Source: an uncultured Coriobacteriales bacterium (GTDB lineage Bacteria > Actinomycetota > Coriobacteriia > Coriobacteriales > Eggerthellaceae). From it: a stretch of 7,285 bases of DNA. Below are positions 1-6,200 of this stretch, in pieces. A program made the position numbers and the translations under genes. Location: contig CAMPNZ010000065.1 of NCBI GenBank assembly GCA_946892075.1, positions 1 to 7,285 of the forward strand, given 5' to 3'. Within the stretch, counting starts at the first letter, position 1. Each line of letters starts with the position of its first letter. The notes under the pieces are model-generated. The model searched no databases and was not told the origin of the DNA. It saw nothing but the letters and a program-made list of their open reading frames with translations.

Positions 1-1
1 T

Positions 2-202
2 GCTGTTCCAGAGCCTACACGTAAAGGATACGTATTTGATGGATGGACGTGCGATACGGGGGCTATCAAGCAGGCACCCTTAGGTGCTGGTGGATCGTCT
101 GTTCCGTCGTATAATTCAGCTACGCCGAATAAAAATCCTCAGGCAACGTTTATACAAAGCATGCCTGATGCTAACGTGCATTTTGTTGCGCATTGGAAGC
201 CA
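2..202 (+). other. InlB B-repeat-like module 1 (N-terminally cut by the window)
   Basis: Residues 1-67. The core is KGYVFDGW (23-46), preceded by PEPTR, which is typical of the InlB B-repeat lead-in (P-x-P-x-R-x-GY). The closing strand is MPDANVHFVAHW (160-196), matching the MP-x-x-x-V-x-x-x-A-x-W ending of the Listeria-Bacteroides repeat. The earlier strands lie upstream of the window. One of the three cysteines of the fragment sits right after the core tryptophan codons (50). Confidence 0.8.
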
Positions 203-3200
203 GCGTCAGAGCACGCACAGTATCACATCAATATCTGGGTGCAAAAAGCCGACTTGCCAAAACCTGAAGACCCTACCAATATGGATAACTACGACTTTAT
301 TGGTCAGGTGCAAAAAACGGGTAAGAGTGACGGCACCATCCAGGATACTGATTTGAACTTAACCGATGATCAAATAGCACATCTTGCCTGGCCAGATAAG
401 AACTTGCGCGGAAATATCGAAAATCAAACAGACTTCGATAAGTACTTCATGGAAGATAAAGTAAGTGAAGCAAGAACAAAAGCGCTGAACAACGTTGAAG
501 AGCCCGAGTATTTTGGCGCTACGAAAACGCGCCCGCTTACCAAAATTCGCCCCGACGGCACCACCGTGGTGAACAAGGTGTTTAACAGGCGCGTGTACGA
601 GCTTATTTTTGCAAACCCCGATATCGTGAAGGATGGCACAAGTAAAAAACTGTTTGATACGGTTAACCACATTACCATTACAAAAGGTGGTAAGGAATAT
701 AACGATACCGATAAGAGCAAACTCTATAAAGTTACTTATCGCTTTGGACAAACCATTCACTACACAAGCGGTTTTCCTACAGATACCGAAACAAAACGGT
801 ATCAAACAGCAGACGACAGCACACCTTTGTGTGGTTTAGGTTGGAGAGTTGCAAACGACGCTGGAAAAGTCTTCTTTATAGACACGCCCCCATACCGCTT
901 TGACGTTAAGCACTTTATAGCACCCCAACCTAAAGGCAGCGGTGCTTTTTCGCAGAACAATATCCGCCTTTTTGGAGAAAAGCTTAATCCGTATCAGCGC
1001 GTCCTTGTTCCCGATGCAACTGCAGTAAGCAACACACAACCCATACATACTTTGATTAAGCTTGAAACCGAAGAATCTGCGCGCAGAAACGATGATGGCA
1101 ACCGCGAATATGCGCTATCTGAGCTTAGCTACACGAAATACGATACAAATGGAGGTTATTATAATGATTATGATTTTTCCGCGCCTACTATTGAGGGCTA
1201 CGAGGTTGTGCCTGATGATGCAAAGCAAAAACAGGAAAAGCTAGAAAAATATGACTACTACGATAAGATACAAGATTATCTGCAAGATGAGTGGAACAAA
1301 GATCATAACGACGAGGATTTACCCGATTATGATGACGAGGAATTTGAAACGTGGGTCGCGAAGAAATTTCCACGTCTGAAGTTTGTTTACATGTGGCCTA
1401 CCGACACAATTAGCGATGATAGCGACCACGATCCCAATGTAGATAAACTTGATGGTACACAATGGGGCCAGAATGGCTACCTGTGCTTTCGCTACAGACG
1501 CAAAAAAGCGTCCGTAAACTTTGCCGTTGACCAAGTAACACCCATACAAAATGCAGATGGCAAGCAGGCAAGCACACAAGAGCCCTACAACACCAACCTC
1601 AAAAAATTTGCGACAGACTATAACGATGCTGTTAAAAAGAATGATCCAGCTAAAGGCAAGCAATTTGCCAGCAGCTACACCTTTACCATCGGCGGCAAAC
1701 CCTATACCTTCAAGCGCCCCGACAGCCTTCCCGAAGACTATGAGTTTGCGGGCTGGTCGCTTGACCCTGCAGGCACTCAAAAACTGGCGCCTCGCAAAGA
1801 AGATGGCACTGCCTATACTGCTCAAGAACTAGCGGATCTTCTTAAGAAATCTCCCGAAGAAATTGCAAAAGTGCTTGGCAATATTCCGCTTGAAACAGGC
1901 GGCATTACGCTCTATGCAAGCTGGAAGCGTGTTGACACGACTCACACCATAGATGTTGACATGGCGCGCCCAGATGCACGTGAACATACACTGGTGAAGG
2001 TAAAGCATGGAGAATATGCCAAAACGCCATCTGAAAAAGTACAGGATGGCAGCGACCCGTCCTCGCAAGGTCGTTTCCCCAAGCCAAGCCCGCGCGATGG
2101 TTATATATTCAACGGTTGGCTACAAAAATACACAAGGGCAGACGGAACCGAGCAGTGGTTGCCGTTTGCGTTTACGTCTCCCATTCTTGAAGATTTGAAG
2201 ATTAAAGCTCAGTGGATTGAAGATAAGCGCGTTGAAGGCACCGTTTCGCATATCTTTTTGCGCCCGGGCTATACCGCCCAGCAATACAACCAAGCTAAAA
2301 ACGCTAACAACACCGAGCTTCTTAAAAAAATGGTCGCCGATGAGCAGGTGGTTACCCTTTCGAATTTGCGCCCACGCTCCAGCTATGCGGCGGAAGCGGC
2401 ATATCGCAATGACAACTATTACCCCGACCATACGTATTCAACGTTTGTGGTAAGCAGCGATAAAGCCAAAAATCATGCTGAATTTATTTATACACCGTAT
2501 GCAACACGCCGCTATACGGTGCACTATAAAGATGCAGCAGGGAATGAACTTGCAACTCCTGAGGTGTTTGTGTCAAATAAGCTTGAATACGACGTGGCTC
2601 ATGCGAAAGTAATACCAGGCTATCGCTTGCCAAATGACAAGCCGCTTGCGCGCCAGCTGAATTTTACCGATTCGAAAAATAAAGAAACCTACATCAAGCC
2701 TGATGCAAACGGTAACTATTCGGTCGAGTTCATCTACGACGACGTGCGCATTCTCAAGCGCAAGGACGATGCACAGGTAACACCAGCCAATTATTCTCGT
2801 GTGCAATTTGATACGCAGACAACAGAACTAACAATGGAAAATGGCAAGGTTAAGTCCAACATTTCCAAAGTTGCGGGAGGCGATTTGTCTCCATATGATG
2901 GCACAGTTACGGGCGATACGCAGAATCCTACCGGCGGTTTGACCTTCGATATTGTAAAAGGCACGAAAGCCTTTGAGGCTCCTTTGCCCGTTCCGCATGC
3001 AAAAGAGGGTTATACGTTTACTGGCTGGACATCAAAAGTGGTGTATGCAGCAGGCGACCCGACGGTGAACGGCGTTAATCGTTTGCCAGTTTTTTCTGAA
3101 GAATTCCCCTACAAGGTAGTGTATACCGCTCACTTTACTAAAACGCAGATTGCTTTTGTTGGTGGCGATAGCACAACCGAGGCGCCCAAGGGCTACTACA

Positions 3201-6200
3201 AGGTTACCTATTCCGCCGACCAAAACGGCCGCTTGTCGCGTCAAATTTCCGATGGGCACGGTGGCACAAAAACCGAAACACTTGATACGCTTACCAATGT
3301 CGTGGTAGTAGACAAGTATAAAGACAACGTAATTGAAGCCCCTACTGCTGTTCCCGATAAAGGCTTTGAAGAAAAGGGCGACTTTGAGTTTAAAGGGCGC
3401 GACAGCAAAGACCGCTCGTATGTAAAGCATTTTGTGATGATTGATCCTATCGCAGCCGAGCATCGCTACATTTTGCCTGATGAATCAGTGCTGAAGGACG
3501 GCGAAAGCGCGAAGAATCTCATCAAGAACTATACCGCTTACAAGAATAAAGCAGACAATTTGCCTGGTGAGCTTGCGGAGTATCGTTTCTTGGATGAAAA
3601 GGGTAATCCTGTAGCAAACCTTGATTCCACAACTCCGGGCGAACACAAAGTGTTTATCGAAGTTATTGCAGGTAGAGCTGGTCAACGTGTACACAAAAAA
3701 GTACCTTACTTCTATACCGTTATGCCGCGCTCGTTCCTGCAAGGCGAACTGAGTAAATATAATGCTGACGTTGTTGCCGCACACTACAAGAAATATACGT
3801 TTAAGTCTCGAACCGCCAATGGTATTATGACGGGTCGTGAAACGGCCAAAACCGAAGGCGACTACGAAACGCTTGCGGCGTATGTGTACGCTGGAACTGC
3901 CGCTGCACCTGTTGATACCTATAAGCTTGATGTGCCTTTAGCTGCTGGACACGACTTTGAAGCCAAAGGATATCACTACGTGTTCCGCGGTTGGAAGAAA
4001 GTGGACGGAACGTCCGCAGGGTCTGCTGCGCCCGATACCTTGCCAGCCGACTTTAAGTGGAAGAACTTTAAGCCTGATATTGAAGCAAAAGACCACTACA
4101 AAGACATTAAACCTACTGACAATGCCGCCTATGTGGCAATGTATGAGAAAGTGCCCTACGTTGTAGAAAAGAGCGATGACGGTACCGTTCCACCTGATAG
4201 CGTGGTTGTATCGTTTAAGCCAGCCGCAGGACGCGCGTGGAAAGATGGAAAGACTGGTCCTAAGGTGCTCTACATCAAGAAGGGTGTAGACATCTCAAAG
4301 ATTGATGAACACGGAAAACCTGTTACCGATCAAAACCAGAGTATTCTTGCCTGGCTTGGCAAGCAGCTGTATGGCTATACGGGCGACTGGACGAAGTCGT
4401 CTATGGAAGGTATTAACCAGATTGACAGTATGCAGAAACATGGTGCTGGCTTAGCTCCAGGTACTGCAGATGAAGCATGGAAGTCAAATAACGCCTTCCA
4501 AGAGTTTGTTGCGCATCAAACACAGTATACTGATCCTGTTGGAGGCGTAGAAAAGACCATCATCCAAGGTACTGCGGCACCTGCGGCGATTGACTTTGTA
4601 AAGAATGCAGACCTCTTTAAGCCTGCTGATGGTACTCCATTTGAAAGCATTACCGCTGAATACGTAAAGGCGCCTTCAACTGATGCTGTTGCAAACCTCA
4701 CGGTACCTATCAAAGTAACCGTCAAATACAAAGATAGCGCTGAAGCTACGCACACGCGCGAGTACAACATCACGGGCGCTTTGCACGTGCTTGGTGACGT
4801 TCTCGAAAAGAAGAATGCTCCAGCAGATCCTGAGCTCACCAGCAAATACACCACCATTACCTTTGTAAGCAAGAAAGCTCCTGTTGTAGATGCAAGCGGT
4901 CAGGAAACAGGCCAGAAAGAAGAGCCTGGTCAGGTATCAGGCGCTACTGAAGGCACCGAGCAAAGCGAGCTTCAATATCTGGCGTACAAAAAAGATGATG
5001 CCAACTACACAATTACCATCCCGCAAGTTGCAGGTAAAGATTACGAGGCTAATGGATATCACTATGTATTTACGGGTTGGAAGAAAGTACAAAGTGGTGC
5101 TCATGCGCAAGATGTATTGCTGAATGCCGACCAGCGTACGCTTAGTTTCGATGCGCAAGAAAATGCTATCTACGAGGCACAATACAAAAAGGTTCCCTAC
5201 GTTGTAGAAAAGAGCGATGACGGTACTGTTCCACCTGATAGCGTGGTGGTATCGTTTAAGCCTGCCGCTGGTCGTGCGTGGAAAGATGGAAAGACTGGTC
5301 CTAAGGTGCTCTACATCAAGAAAGGTGTAGACATCTCAAAGATTGACCAGCACGGAAAACCTGTTACAGATGAAAAGCAAAGCATTCTTGCCTGGCTTGG
5401 CAATCAGCTGTATGGCTATACGGGCGACTGGACCAAATCGTCCATGGAAGGCATTGACCAGATTGACAGCATGCAGAAACATGGTGCTGGCTTAGCTCCA
5501 GGTACTGCAGATGATGCATGGAAGTCTAATAACGCCTTCCAAGAGTTTGTTGCACATCAAACAGCGTATACTGATCCTGTTGGTGGCGTAGAAAAGACCA
5601 TCATCAAAGGCACCGAAGCACCTGCGGCACTTGACTTCGTACAAAACAAAGATGCCTTTGTTCCAAGTGAGACTTCTACTGTAGAAAGCATTACCGCTGA
5701 ATACGTAAAGGCTCCTTCAACCGATGCTGCTGCAAACCTTACCGTGCCTATCAAAGTAACCGTCAAATACAAAGACAGCGCTGAAACTACGCACACGCGC
5801 GAGTACAACATCACGGGTGCTTTGCATGTGCTTGGTGATGTTCTTGAAAAGAAGGATGCTCCAACAGAGCAAACGCTCAAAGACCAATACACCACCATTA
5901 CCTTTGTAAGCAAGAAGCAAAAGGTAGTAGATGCAAGCGGCCAGGAAACAGGCAAGACAGAAGATCCAGGCCAAGTATCTGGTGCTACTGAAGGTGCTGA
6001 GCAAAGCGAACTTGAATACCTTACCTTTAAGAAAGATGGTGCTAGCTACACTATCGATGTTCCGAAGGTATCGGGTAAAGACTATACCGAAAACGGTTAT
6101 CACTACGTGTTTACTGGTTGGAAGCAAGTAGTTACGCCAGCTTCTGGTGTTACTCCTGTAACCATTGGCGCAGCTGATCGCAACTATACCTTCGACGCTA

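Larger units (their letters stand above)
902..1508 (+). other. InlB-associated large module, block 2, with acidic insert
   Basis: Residues 301-502. This stretch follows the same plan as the preceding block: it starts with a beta-like segment (FDVKHFIAPQ from 899) and closes with a strand and basic turn (GYLCFRYRRKKASVNF, 1475-1522) that parallels VFNRRVYELIF of block 1. Between them lie a Tyr/Asn/Asp-rich run (YTKYDTNGGYYNDYDF, 1130-1177), the segment IEGYEVVPD (1190-1216), an acidic insert and a calcium-loop-like motif, each listed separately. I do not recognise a named family for the core. Domain equivalence with block 1 is inferred from order and end motifs only. Confidence 0.4.
4148..5188 (+). 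repeat. Composite repeat unit 1 (347 codons)
   Basis: Residues 1383-1729, starting KVPYVVEKSDDGTVPPDS. Part a (4148-4528) holds the strand VVVSFKPAAGR, the hairpin PKVLYIKKGVDI and the insert ending NNAFQEFVAHQ. Part b (4529-4771) is Rib-like. Part c (4772-5188) holds YTTITFVSKK, a polar loop (4889-4969), the core GYHYVFTGWKKV (5054-5089) and the closing strand NAIYEAQYK. It is collinear with unit 2 without net length change over the first 302 codons. In the first 151 codons I count ten residue differences from unit 2, several of them exchanges such as E/Q, K/N and N/D. Confidence 0.9.

Noticed and set aside
84..356. Small plus-strand ORFs in other frames (for example 84-356, 1551-1832, 6849-7079)
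   Set aside because: They overlap the main frame out of register, have Arg/Thr/Ser-biased meaningless translations, and no initiation signals.
1319..1825. Minus-strand ORF of 168 codons with hydrophobic stretches suggesting a membrane protein
   Set aside because: It lies opposite the end of block 2 and InlB-like module 2; the sense translation has EFAGW and other family motifs, while the antisense product has none.
3146..3480. An independent enzyme-like domain between InlB module 4 and the Rib-like stretch
   Set aside because: Its landmarks align with part a of the composite repeat, and no catalytic motif is visible, so it is explained as part of unit 0.
4516..5955. Two similar minus-strand ORFs (4516-4872 and 5557-5955) that look like a duplicated hydrophobic protein
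   Set aside because: They are antisense readings of the same part of repeat units 1 and 2, offset by about 1041 bases. Their similarity is inherited from the sense-strand duplication, and their hydrophobic look comes from reading Lys/Asp/Thr-rich codons backwards.
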